From: GWE2-51-13 sp041736705
Lineage (GTDB): Bacteria; Bacillota_I; Bacilli_A; Erysipelotrichales; Erysipelotrichaceae
NCBI GenBank assembly: GCA_041736705.1
Contig: JBGSTC010000022.1
Location: forward strand, 1-64,000
DNA: 64,000 bases
Direction of reading: 5' to 3'
Positions 1 through 7,812 of the stretch are shown here, one piece after another (position 1 is the first letter of the stretch; each line of letters starts with the position of its first letter). The position numbers and the translations under genes were made by a program. Below the pieces are notes generated by a model. It was not told the DNA's origin, searched no databases, and saw only the letters and a list, made by a program, of their open reading frames with translations.

Positions 1-16
1 TCAATTGGCGATGCAT
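1..16 (-). CDS. 5' end of a minus-strand gene, cut by the window edge
   Basis: Only the first five codons are inside the window (ATG at 16-14, reading Met-His-Arg-Gln-Leu). The start is supported by an AAGGAGG ribosome binding site on the minus strand at 24-30 with 7 bases of spacing, and by a promoter-like pair further upstream. The product cannot be told from so short a stretch. It is transcribed away from the tRNA-Thr gene. Confidence 0.4.
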
Positions 17-61
17 ACGAAGACCTCCTTTCATCTCTCCTCGATCGATGCGGTTAGCCAT

Positions 62-90
62 AGTATATTCCTTGGAAGATTGAAAATGAA
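62..90 (-). promoter_or_regulatory. Promoter of the truncated minus-strand gene
   Basis: On the minus strand a TTCATT box (85-90) and a TATACT box (62-67) are 17 bases apart, about 45 bases before the ATG at 16. It is divergent from the tRNA promoter. Confidence 0.4.
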
Positions 91-156
91 GTTCTCAGGG
101 TAAATGCAAAACTTGATTGCATTCACTTTGAATGTTAACTCAACAGGCAAAAAAGA

Positions 157-185
157 TTGACATGTCGCCCGTGTTTTCGTATGAT
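157..185 (+). promoter_or_regulatory. tRNA-Thr promoter
   Basis: TTGACA (157-162) and TATGAT (180-185) are separated by exactly 17 bases and end 12 bases before the tRNA, so transcription should start within a few bases of the mature 5' end. Confidence 0.75.
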
Positions 186-197
186 ATCAATGCACGT

Positions 198-273
198 GCC
201 GACATAGCTCAATCGGTAGAGCAACTGAATCGTAATCAGTAGGTTGCGGGTTCAATTCCTGTTGTCGGCACCA
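198..273 (+). tRNA. tRNA-Thr (anticodon CGT)
   Basis: The sequence folds as a cloverleaf. The acceptor stem is GCCGACA with TGTCGGC, the discriminator is A, and CCA is encoded. The anticodon stem is ACTGA/TCAGT around the loop ATCGTAA, giving anticodon CGT, which reads ACG (Thr). The T-arm loop TTCAATT is present. Length is 76 nt. It has its own promoter and a terminator directly behind it, so it is a single-gene transcript. An AT-rich accessory stretch begins right after it. Confidence 0.93.
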
Positions 274-282
274 TGAGTTAAC

Positions 283-307
283 AAAGCCTTTAAACAAAGG
301 CTTTTTT
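283..307 (+). terminator. Terminator of tRNA-Thr
   Basis: AAAGCCTTT and AAAGGCTTT form a perfect stem around a short loop, followed by a run of T. Confidence 0.85.
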
Positions 308-441
308 CTATGTCCAATTGCTCAAGTGTAACACTTTTAGAAAAAACACAGAATTTCCAGAGTGCAATTTTAGAAAACTAGTTGCTTTATTGCTTCTGAA
401 AAGCATATGATTTCTGTAGTAAAGCCGGGGGGCGCGTTGAA

Positions 442-798
442 TTGAAAAACTACAAATTCATTAGATATCTACCAATATTTCCGGTTATGATTCCAGTTAT
501 TTTCATTATGTTATTTGCTGTCGTTTATCCAAAGGAAATCGATGCGCAAAACGTGATGAGTTCCCTTACAATCACAGAAAAGGAAATAAATATCAGACTT
601 GACTATATATACTCGTTTGAAAAAATCTATGACTATCGTGTTGAATATGAAAACAATATTCTTAAAATCTATGTTCGAAAAAGTGCTTTTATTGGAGAAA
701 AATGGCCTTTAGTTATCGAAATCGAAAACAACTATCCAGACCTGAAGGAAGTTAGGTTGATAGGTGAAAATGAGCATCAAACTATCTACAATAAGTAA
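442..798 (+). CDS. Small membrane-anchored protein of unknown function
   Basis: 118 residues starting at TTG, behind a G-rich stretch at 427-432. One strongly hydrophobic segment (about residues 9-29) is followed by a charged, beta-rich tail of about 85 residues, so the protein is probably an N-terminally anchored or secreted domain facing outside. No family is recognised. The gene lies in the AT-rich patch after tRNA-Thr and is followed by the first copy of the 90-bp repeat. The TTG start is the weakest point; no convincing ATG lies in a better place because the hydrophobic segment sits at the very start. Confidence 0.6.
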   Translation: MKNYKFIRYLPIFPVMIPVIFIMLFAVVYPKEIDAQNVMSSLTITEKEINIRLDYIYSFEKIYDYRVEYENNILKIYVRKSAFIGEKWPLVIEIENNYPDLKEVRLIGENEHQTIYNK

Positions 799-839
799 AT
801 TAAAGGCATTGCAACGATGATCGAAAGAATAAGCCCTTT

Positions 840-929
840 GTCTCCATACGTCGACAAGATCGCACGGAATTGTGATGTGAAGACAGACATACATGCAATA
901 TGAAGTAATAAAGCGATCACGGCTGCATA
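840..929 (+). repeat. 90-bp direct repeat, copy 1 (C-terminal coding remnant)
   Basis: Matches 1471-1560 without gaps, with 8 differences in 90 bases. One frame (ATG at 817 to TGA ending at 903) reads a short peptide ending SPYVDKIARNCDVKTDIHAI. Within the part before the shared stop, the copies differ at two first codon positions and three third positions. This is the pattern of a former protein-coding end and not of random drift. Confidence 0.8.
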
Positions 930-989
930 CAGAGACCGAATAAGTTTCTATTTCGAACTAGATGAAAATTATGAAAGGGGGCATTTATT

Positions 990-1418
990 ATGATGCATAT
1001 TAGTGGGGAAAAGCGGAATGGAAAAACTAACCGGAATGTAATTCAAACTATTCTTTTAGTCATCCTTTTAGTTGGATGTTCATCAAGAATCAATAGGGTA
1101 TCGAAAGTTGAAATCTATACCATTGATCTGAGTACCTCCCCTAATACGAGTGTACTTGAAAGTTCCTCTGTTGATAAGTCGCTTATAGAGATCGTTACAA
1201 ATTTAGTCAATAATGCTAAAAAGATGGATATCAAACTTGATGAGAGTATTTTCAATAAATACTTCATATTGGAGCAGGATGGAGTTGATAGGAAAATACA
1301 CTTTGTTATTTATAAAGATAGTTTTGATGGATATTTTCATTTTGAAAACGAGGGAATTTATTATCAGTTTAAATCGAATGATCTTAACGACTTGTTTGAT
1401 AGTGGATTTGATTTTTAG
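990..1418 (+). CDS. Putative small lipoprotein of unknown function
   Basis: 142 residues, ATG at 990 behind an AAAGGGGG site at about 974-981 (a second ATG follows at 993). A hydrophobic stretch at residues 17-29 ends in a lipobox LVGC with Cys30, so the mature protein should be lipid-anchored on the outer face of the membrane. The remainder is a small soluble domain with alternating beta and charged segments and no recognised motif. It sits between the two copies of the 90-bp repeat, which suggests it came in, or was duplicated, with them. AT-rich codon use contrasts with the genes from 3 kb on. Confidence 0.65.
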   Translation: MMHISGEKRNGKTNRNVIQTILLVILLVGCSSRINRVSKVEIYTIDLSTSPNTSVLESSSVDKSLIEIVTNLVNNAKKMDIKLDESIFNKYFILEQDGVDRKIHFVIYKDSFDGYFHFENEGIYYQFKSNDLNDLFDSGFDF

Positions 1419-1470
1419 TATAAAACTTGCAATGGGTCGAATATTATAAAGTAACAGTGCTAAACCAAGT

Positions 1471-1560
1471 GTCTCCATACTTCGACAAGTTCGCGCGAAA
1501 TTGTGATGTGAAGACTGACATACATGCAATATGAAGAGATAAAGCGATCACGGCTGAATA
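1471..1560 (+). repeat. 90-bp direct repeat, copy 2 (C-terminal coding remnant)
   Basis: Second copy of the repeat at 840-929. The frame stays open upstream to 1424 and ends SPYFDKFARNCDVKTDIHAI before the same TGA. Each copy begins 42-53 bases after the stop of a small gene and ends 32-61 bases before the next start. Confidence 0.8.
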
Positions 1561-1591
1561 TAGAAGTCATTGTAAACTTGGAGGTGGTTTG

Positions 1592-2632
1592 ATGGCAAAT
1601 AGTCACTATATACCCCAACTAATACTTCGACATTTCTGCGCAAACAATTCGATCACTTATTGTGATATCCAGAAACGAAAAGTTGAAACGAGGAATACTC
1701 GGTCCGTTTTTACAGAGAAGGGATATTATCCTGATGAGCTAGAGAAGAGTTTATGTGAGAAAATCGAGGTGCAGTTTGCTGATCTCCTAAATAAGAAAAT
1801 ATTGAACAATCGAATAGAACTGATCTTAACGGCAGATGAAGTGCTTACCTTGAAAAAATTCCTTTTGATTACCATATTTAGATATAAAATAATGGAACCA
1901 AATGAGCTCGAGTTATACAACTACTTTAGTAAGGAAGAAATAGAAGATTTCAAGGGAGACTTCTTCGAGAATCTCAATAAAATCCTAGAATGTAGAACAA
2001 AAGAAGAAATGTTTCAATACACCGATTTTAAAAATGAATCATCAAATTTAACACTTAACGCCTATATTCGAGATGTCTTGTATTCATATATAGTTTTTGT
2101 TTCCTCAAAACGTTGTGAAGAGGATTTTGTGATTCCTGATAAAGGATATGCAAGTTACGAAGGATCGGCAACGATAAAGAAATTTAACGCAATTCTGGAA
2201 CTTGCAAAGAAGACAAACGATCCTTTACTGTTTCAGATTGCATCCATGTCAACGCCTCATGACTACTCGGTATTCCCATTGACTAGCAATGTCGCTGTGT
2301 TAACAATGAGCCCTTTTTATAAACTTTGTTTGAAAAATTCGCCTTACAATATAAAGTATCCAACCGAAACTCCGACTCTTTCGAAAACTCTAGGATTTGG
2401 AAATCGGGAAATTATTGAAGCTCCAAAATTAAAAGCTAAGAGTGAAAATGAGAATGAATACACTTATGAGATTAAGCAACTCAAGGTCGAAGATGTGACG
2501 TTTCTAAATTCACTGCTTCTCACAAATGTTGACCACTGTTTTGCCTATGCAGACATAAGCCGAATCCAAGAAACAGTGAATCGCGTTAATGAAAATATGG
2601 ATTTATCATTTATGGATTGTATTGATAAGTAA
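1592..2632 (+). CDS. DUF4238 family protein
   Basis: 346 residues from ATG 1592, placed 4 bases after a GGAGGTGG site; a TTG one codon earlier is a less likely start. The N-terminus MANSHYIPQLILRHF is the hallmark of the DUF4238 family, a widespread group of about 300-350 residue soluble proteins of unknown function that is often found in mobile or defence-rich regions (family knowledge). The middle is helical and charged. No signal peptide or membrane segment is seen. It is the last gene of the AT-rich patch after tRNA-Thr and is expected to be cytoplasmic. The family call is from the N-terminal motif; the biochemical role is unknown. Confidence 0.8.
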   Translation: MANSHYIPQLILRHFCANNSITYCDIQKRKVETRNTRSVFTEKGYYPDELEKSLCEKIEVQFADLLNKKILNNRIELILTADEVLTLKKFLLITIFRYKIMEPNELELYNYFSKEEIEDFKGDFFENLNKILECRTKEEMFQYTDFKNESSNLTLNAYIRDVLYSYIVFVSSKRCEEDFVIPDKGYASYEGSATIKKFNAILELAKKTNDPLLFQIASMSTPHDYSVFPLTSNVAVLTMSPFYKLCLKNSPYNIKYPTETPTLSKTLGFGNREIIEAPKLKAKSENENEYTYEIKQLKVEDVTFLNSLLLTNVDHCFAYADISRIQETVNRVNENMDLSFMDCIDK

Positions 2633-2946
2633 ATACAATGATTGGTTCAACTGAAATTTCTCATTCTCTTCAGCTTTTAAAAAGGGAAACATATTTTCCT
2701 CAAAATCTATTCGGATATGATTTCCAACTAGTTATATGCGCCTGATATTGTGATAGCAGTACTTTAGGTGCATTAATCGTCGATTCGATAACACGTGCAT
2801 ATTGAGGGTTTGGTAGTGAGACTCTGGCTTTTCATGTGGTAATCGGTCAAAGAATAGACAAAGAAACAGACTTTACACGTTAAACCATGAAAACGAGGTA
2901 TGATAAAGATGTGGGAAACTTTGAGAAAAGTCACCAAAGGAGAATT
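2633..2946. other. Intergenic stretch between the accessory patch and fprA
   Basis: About 310 bases with no supported gene. It marks the change from AT-rich accessory DNA to the more GC-balanced backbone. A TATGATAAA -10-like element at 2899-2907 may serve fprA, but no -35 at good spacing is visible. No copy of the tRNA-Thr 3' end was seen here. Confidence 0.5.
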
Positions 2947-4146
2947 ATGAATAAAGCAATTAAAAATAACGTGGTTTGGGTAGGGAAACTCGATTGGGAG
3001 TTGGAATCCTTTCATGGCTCTGATTATTCCGTCAACCATGGATCCAGTCAAAATGCCTATCTGATCAAGGAAGAAAAGAAAGTGCTCATCGATACGGTGT
3101 GGAAACCGCATTCTTCCGAATTCATCGATAATCTTGAGAAAGAAATCGATCTTAAGACCATTGATTTTATTGTCATGAATCATGGTGAAGTGGATCATAG
3201 CGGATCATTGCCTGCACTTTTAGAGAAGATACCCAACATACCGATTTATTGTACGGCTAATGCGGTAAAGTCGTTGGCCGGACAATATAAACATCCGGAG
3301 TGGAATTTTCAGGTTGTGAAGACAGGCGATTCCGTCGAGATTGGGAACGGAAAGAAATTGGTTTTCGTGGAAATGCGTATGTTGCACTGGCCGGATAGCA
3401 TGGCGACCTATCTTACCGGCGACAATATTCTTTTTTCAAACGATGTGTTTGGGCAACATTTATGCGTCGAGGAATTATTCAACGATTTGGCAGATCCCTG
3501 CCTTCTTTGGGAAGAAGCGATGAAGTATTATGCCAACATCATTAATCCGTTTTCAATGTTGGTTAAGAAGAAGGTCGAAGAAATCCAAGCGATGAATCTA
3601 ACGATCGACATCATCGCCACAAGTCACGGTGCGATTTGGAGAGACAATCCGATGCAGATCGTCGAGAAGTATTATGCATGGTCGCAGAGTTATCAAGAAG
3701 ATCAAATCACGATCGTCTATGATTCGATGTGGGATGGAACAAAGCAACTCGCACATCGGATCGGTTCGGAAATCTCTGCGCTTTCGCCCCAGACAAGAGT
3801 AAAGATGTATAATGTCTCGATTCATGATAAGAATGATATCATGAGCGAAGTGTTCAAATCAAAGGCGATCGTCGTTGGATCTCCGACTGTCGGACAGAGC
3901 TTTATGTCATCGGTCGGAGGTTGGTTGGATTTCCTAAGAGAACTGAAATTCAAGAATAAGAAAGCAGCCGTCTTTGGATGTTATGGCTGGAGTTCGGGGG
4001 CGACGAAGGCATTGCGCGAACGCTTGACGGAAGCCGGTTTCGAGGTTGTGGAACCTGAAATCCAATGCAATTGGAATCCGGGAGAAGAGGATTTTAGTAA
4101 GGCGGCTGATATCGCAAAGGCATTGTGTCATCCGTCAGTGACTTGA
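2947..4146 (+). CDS. fprA: FprA-type flavodiiron protein
   Basis: 399 residues from ATG 2947, chosen because AAAGGAG lies just upstream; an in-frame upstream ATG at 2887 has no such site. Residues 1-250 form a metallo-beta-lactamase domain with the diiron ligand set H79-x-E81-x-D83-H84 (NHGEVDHSG), then a His in MLHWPD, an Asp in GDNILFSND and a His in TSHGAIW. Residues 255-399 are a flavodoxin domain (VYDSMWDGT for FMN phosphate, then the GSPT segment). In anaerobes this soluble enzyme reduces O2 to water or NO to N2O. Length is normal for the family. It is a single gene ending in its own terminator, consistent with an oxygen-defence role alongside the ferritin-like protein at 9 kb. Confidence 0.93.
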   Translation: MNKAIKNNVVWVGKLDWELESFHGSDYSVNHGSSQNAYLIKEEKKVLIDTVWKPHSSEFIDNLEKEIDLKTIDFIVMNHGEVDHSGSLPALLEKIPNIPIYCTANAVKSLAGQYKHPEWNFQVVKTGDSVEIGNGKKLVFVEMRMLHWPDSMATYLTGDNILFSNDVFGQHLCVEELFNDLADPCLLWEEAMKYYANIINPFSMLVKKKVEEIQAMNLTIDIIATSHGAIWRDNPMQIVEKYYAWSQSYQEDQITIVYDSMWDGTKQLAHRIGSEISALSPQTRVKMYNVSIHDKNDIMSEVFKSKAIVVGSPTVGQSFMSSVGGWLDFLRELKFKNKKAAVFGCYGWSSGATKALRERLTEAGFEVVEPEIQCNWNPGEEDFSKAADIAKALCHPSVT

Positions 4147-4205
4147 TTGATGCATCGTGGATTTTTCGTTGAAGTGATTCAGTTATAGGAGTGGAATCAA
4201 TACAT

Positions 4206-4237
4206 GAGCTGGTTTTGAAACAAAGCCGGCTCTTTTT
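4206..4237 (+). terminator. Terminator of fprA
   Basis: GAGCTGGTTTTG pairs with CAAAGCCGGCTC (12-bp stem with G-U pairs, AAA loop) and is followed by TTTTTG. The next 200 bases up to 4445 hold no supported gene; a 33-codon frame at 4274 lacks a well-placed ribosome binding site. Confidence 0.85.
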
Positions 4238-4444
4238 GTTTGGTAACGTAGAAAAAGAGGGTAGTGCACAAGAATGAATCATCAAGATCTAGAGACAAAG
4301 AATGGCGAAACGTTTCGACGAAAATTGCGATCGATCCTTGATGGAATATTGCAGAGATTATGCATTAATCGATAAATACTGGATGAAATCATCGATATGT
4401 TGGAGTTATAATGAAAAAAAGAAGGACGATAAACAGGTAAACCT

Positions 4445-6886
4445 ATGAAAAGCAAGAAGACAGTGATGATCCTTTCATTCGTTGTTCTACTTCTGATCAG
4501 CAGTATTCTGATTTATGTCTCACGTCCAAAAAATCAACCCGAAAAAGAAGAGGAAGAAGAGCTGATCGTCGCGAATGAATTGGCTTATGACATCGTCAAC
4601 AATGCCCTGCAATCGATGATCGTGGACCCGACGAAAGATCCGCTCCTTTTGGCGACGCCGGAAGAGCGTTTCGATCAGATCGATTTCGAAAAACGGTTCT
4701 TTCGGCCTGTGTTCGATACCAAGGTCTCGCTCTATGTGGCGACGATGGCTCAACGACCGTCGACTCCGGCGAACGATCGCGTCTCATCCAAACCGCTGAT
4801 CTTTTCTCCCAACGCCTCGCTTTATCAGGAAACGGCGTTCATCGACAGTTCGACATCGCCGAGCCGATGGTTTTCGATCGTCAAGGATCCCTCCATCACC
4901 CCGGCGAAATACGTTTGGCAAGTCGGCGTGGCTCCTTTCGCAGGGGCGGGTAAAGATCTGTTGAACCCCGGAGGACTCTTGAGTTCAGGCGATGTCGACG
5001 CCACGGCTACTGAATTCTCCATCGACATCTCCAAGGCCTTAAACGTAACGAAACTCTCAGGTCGGCTCAATATCAGCCAAGACCGGTTGAAGTCGTTCTA
5101 CTTGATCCCTACCCTCAAGATGGGGGCGATGCCGGTTCAGAAAACCTACTATGTCCGGGTATTGCCGGTCGATGCGGAGGGGAAGGTCATCGGAGACGGT
5201 GGGACGGGGATGGCCATCAAGTATGGGGATCCCTACACCCTACCGACCAACAACATCATCATCGGGATCAACCAGCGCTTCGACATGCTTACGCCAAGGT
5301 TCCAAGGGGAACCGGATGGGAGTGGGGAATTCCCGAACAGTTTCAACGAGGTGTATCAGAAGTCGATCAACTCTTCCTATGAGAGCCTCTATTATTGCTT
5401 TGTGCCAAAGAACTACCCGGTCACGGCAACCAGTCTGGTTCTGCAAGTCACCAAGACACCCTTCTCGGGATCGCTGTGGAACACGGTTCCCGGATTGGTG
5501 TATCAAAAGAGAATCAATGCGGGCGAGGCTGCGTTTGATACCTTGGATGAAGACCATTGGCTGCAAGTCGATTTCAAGTCCTTCGCACCAGCCAATGAAA
5601 CGCTCGATGATAATCAATTCATCACCTACTATGTCCGTACCGTCGCGCTGACGCCGACCGCCCAAGCGGGGGTCATGAGCGCGAAGTACTCGAAGACCGT
5701 GACGATTCAATATGGTCGCGATACCACGACCCCCGTCATCTACGAAACCGTCAAAGTCGATCCGCATATCCCGGAAATCGTAAGTTTCTCGTACACTCCG
5801 ATTCAATGGGAAGTAGCCAACTGGCAGTACCATTATGAAGTGATCCGACAACCGTTGGAATCCGAGATCTTCTTGGGATTCGGATCCAAGAAACCCTACG
5901 AACCCTATAAAGTCGGGACGAAGTTGGATTTCACGCCCAAACCAGAGGATGATTCATGGTGGGACGAAGTTAAGAACGCAATCTCTGATTTCTTCAGCGA
6001 CCTTACGGATTATCTCGCCAAGATCACCAACTGGGTCTCCTCGACCTATGCGAATCTCAAGACCGGCTTAGTCAAGTTGGTCGCAGATCACCTCCCGCTA
6101 ATTCCTGATAAGTGGCGCGATGAGTTGGCCGTCGTCTTGGAAGGCTTGGTCGATTATGGATTGGCATCGATCGGCATTCCACCGACTCTACCCAACTTCG
6201 ATGAACTGACCGAACTGGGGACGGATTATCTGGCGACCATGGCGATGGAAGCCGCAGGCATCCCGGCAACCGACCTCATGAAAGACGGGATGGTCGAACT
6301 GGGGAACGGTATCTCCGAAAATATCGGTAGCGCATCCAACCACTCGACCCCCAATCCGATGAATTGGGATTTTGTCAAACTCGATTCGGATTATCTCTAT
6401 CGTCCCGCATACGTCTTGATCACCCTGCATAACCCCTATAATCACCCGACACCGGTCGGAACCCTTTCGGGATATAACGAGTACATCATCGACAGTGGTA
6501 ATCAGTCCCAGTCGGAACAATACCTCTATGCCCGTTTCGGGGGGAACGTCTACTATTCGACCTTCAAAGTCGTTTCCGGCCAAAAGGTACCTTCTCTGGC
6601 ACCGGGACAAACCCTGGTTATCCCGGTCTTCCTGGAAGAGATGATAGGTAAATCGTATTGGACCAACGGACCGAAAGTCGACTATCAATCCTTCAGAATG
6701 AGTTATTTCAATCTGGGTGACTATGAATTCAACTTCACGATCAACTACGAACTTCCCAATGCCTATGAGAGCGCCAAGGCGCAAAACCCCAACGCAACAA
6801 AAGAAGCCATCTATAGTTATTCGACGACCGGAAATTCGGTCGGGTTTAAAGGGTATCCAAACAATCCCTATGAGTGGCATAAATAG
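4445..6886 (+). CDS. Large membrane-anchored extracellular protein
   Basis: 813 residues. An N-terminal hydrophobic segment (about 7-25) is followed by a charged linker rich in Glu, so the bulk should lie outside the cell, either anchored or cleaved. Two related beta-rich modules follow (about 100-260 and 280-440); each contains a WQVGVAPFAG or LQVTKTPFSG segment and ends in a YYVR strand, resembling fibronectin-like repeats. Residues 510-620 are an aromatic amphipathic helical region leading to GIPPTLPNFDEL, a motif I recall from other bacterial surface proteins. The C-terminal 150 residues are beta-rich. It is a single gene with a weak AACAGG-type ribosome site. Function is unknown; it is likely a surface or cargo protein. 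Confidence 0.75.
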   Translation: MKSKKTVMILSFVVLLLISSILIYVSRPKNQPEKEEEEELIVANELAYDIVNNALQSMIVDPTKDPLLLATPEERFDQIDFEKRFFRPVFDTKVSLYVATMAQRPSTPANDRVSSKPLIFSPNASLYQETAFIDSSTSPSRWFSIVKDPSITPAKYVWQVGVAPFAGAGKDLLNPGGLLSSGDVDATATEFSIDISKALNVTKLSGRLNISQDRLKSFYLIPTLKMGAMPVQKTYYVRVLPVDAEGKVIGDGGTGMAIKYGDPYTLPTNNIIIGINQRFDMLTPRFQGEPDGSGEFPNSFNEVYQKSINSSYESLYYCFVPKNYPVTATSLVLQVTKTPFSGSLWNTVPGLVYQKRINAGEAAFDTLDEDHWLQVDFKSFAPANETLDDNQFITYYVRTVALTPTAQAGVMSAKYSKTVTIQYGRDTTTPVIYETVKVDPHIPEIVSFSYTPIQWEVANWQYHYEVIRQPLESEIFLGFGSKKPYEPYKVGTKLDFTPKPEDDSWWDEVKNAISDFFSDLTDYLAKITNWVSSTYANLKTGLVKLVADHLPLIPDKWRDELAVVLEGLVDYGLASIGIPPTLPNFDELTELGTDYLATMAMEAAGIPATDLMKDGMVELGNGISENIGSASNHSTPNPMNWDFVKLDSDYLYRPAYVLITLHNPYNHPTPVGTLSGYNEYIIDSGNQSQSEQYLYARFGGNVYYSTFKVVSGQKVPSLAPGQTLVIPVFLEEMIGKSYWTNGPKVDYQSFRMSYFNLGDYEFNFTINYELPNAYESAKAQNPNATKEAIYSYSTTGNSVGFKGYPNNPYEWHK

Positions 6887-6925
6887 TTGTCTTGACTTGG
6901 TCGATGAAGTGATCGAAAGAAAACA

Positions 6926-6950
6926 AAACGACTCTGGAAAAGAGTCGTTT
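6926..6950. terminator. Bidirectional terminator between convergent genes
   Basis: AAACGACTCT and AGAGTCGTTT form a perfect 10-bp stem. On the minus strand it is followed by TTGTTTTC, and it lies between two convergent genes; it overlaps the stop codon of the minus-strand gene. Confidence 0.75.
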
Positions 6951-7320
6951 ACTCGAGGTCGATGCCAACTAAAGGATGAAGCGCCAGATGAAGCGCATCT
7001 AGATTCGCGCTTAACATTTTATACTGCCATTGTTGCGGATCCATGTTTCGGCGTGCTTTCTCGCTCTTGCTGATCAAGGAGCGAAGCGGTGCGAGTGCCA
7101 TCCGCAAGTCATCTTTTGAATGCATCGTCAGAATATCGTTGCCGGACATTTCGCACGAGAGGATGTCGGCTGCGATCCTCAGTGCTCTGATTCGGTTGTT
7201 AAGAAGCGAATACTGCGAGTTACCGGGACTGAACTTCATCCGGGCGTTCATACTTCGCTCCAACATCCCCTCGAGAGTCCGAATCGCATCCATCCGTACG
7301 TTGGCTTCGTTTTCGTTCAT
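6949..7320 (-). CDS. Helical protein with an internal duplication, unknown function
   Basis: 123 residues from ATG 7320, chosen because GGAGG sits 4 bases upstream on the minus strand; an ATG five codons earlier (7335) is possible. The protein is almost all helix and is built of two related halves of about 45 residues. Segment GNSQYSLLNNRIRALRIA in the first half lines up with QQWQYKMLSANLDALHLA in the second. No membrane segment, signal peptide or known motif is seen. Convergent with the large surface-protein gene and sharing its terminator. It could be a small regulatory or scaffolding protein, but that is a guess. Confidence 0.7.
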   Translation of the reverse strand: MNENEANVRMDAIRTLEGMLERSMNARMKFSPGNSQYSLLNNRIRALRIAADILSCEMSGNDILTMHSKDDLRMALAPLRSLISKSEKARRNMDPQQWQYKMLSANLDALHLALHPLVGIDLE

Positions 7321-7495
7321 ATGACCTCCGATCATCCCTTAACCATATCTCACAAAAAGGAGTTATCTCGAATGGATTATAGCAGAAAACGATCGTCAAC
7401 GTGAAAGCGAAAGGTTGAAGGACGCAGGGATTGTCAAAACAACCACCTTTGTACATGGTATGATATGAAAGTATGAATTAAACGGAGGGGAAACA

Positions 7496-7762
7496 ATGAT
7501 CCCGTTTTGGCGCAAGGCGGAAGTGTTTACAGGGTACTCGATTCAACGATTCAATGAAGTGAGGGATGTACTCGAAGCTGCGAAAATCAAACATGAGTAT
7601 AAGATCGTGAATCACGAAGGGTCGCAAAGCGCTTCGACATCGAGGTCAAGAATGGGAAGCGGGCACATCAAGAGTGAATACTCGAACTTGTATTCCATCT
7701 ATGTTCATGTGAAAGATTTCGACGAAGCCCAAAGATTGTTAGAAGGTCGTCGGTCGATTTGA
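7496..7762 (+). CDS. DUF2007-like small protein
   Basis: 88 residues, ATG behind GGAGGGG, with a TATGAT -10-like element at 7459. The pattern of an N-terminal beta strand, a helix (RFNEVRDVLEAAKI), a strand (EYKIVNH), a Ser/Arg-rich loop and a C-terminal YSIYVHVKDFDEAQRLL strand-helix fits the DUF2007 putative signal-transducing fold, a small alpha-beta domain found in many bacteria. Substrate or partner is unknown. No close operon partner; the next gene follows after 50 bases and may be co-transcribed. Confidence 0.6.
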   Translation: MIPFWRKAEVFTGYSIQRFNEVRDVLEAAKIKHEYKIVNHEGSQSASTSRSRMGSGHIKSEYSNLYSIYVHVKDFDEAQRLLEGRRSI

Positions 7763-7812
7763 GTCGAGAGGTCGTGCAGAATACGGATCGAAGATGAAAC
7801 GAGGATGATGAG

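Noticed and set aside
840..1560. Integron-type attC sites at the two 90-bp repeats
   Set aside because: The spacing between small genes is cassette-like, but no GTTRRRY core, no matching inverted arms and no integrase were found.
4274..4375. 33-codon frame between fprA and the surface-protein gene
   Set aside because: Ribosome-site candidate is 14 bases away and no feature supports translation.
6188..6880. Long open frame of 230 codons on the minus strand
   Set aside because: Lies antisense to the large surface-protein gene, has no ribosome binding site, and shows low-complexity composition mirrored from the real frame.
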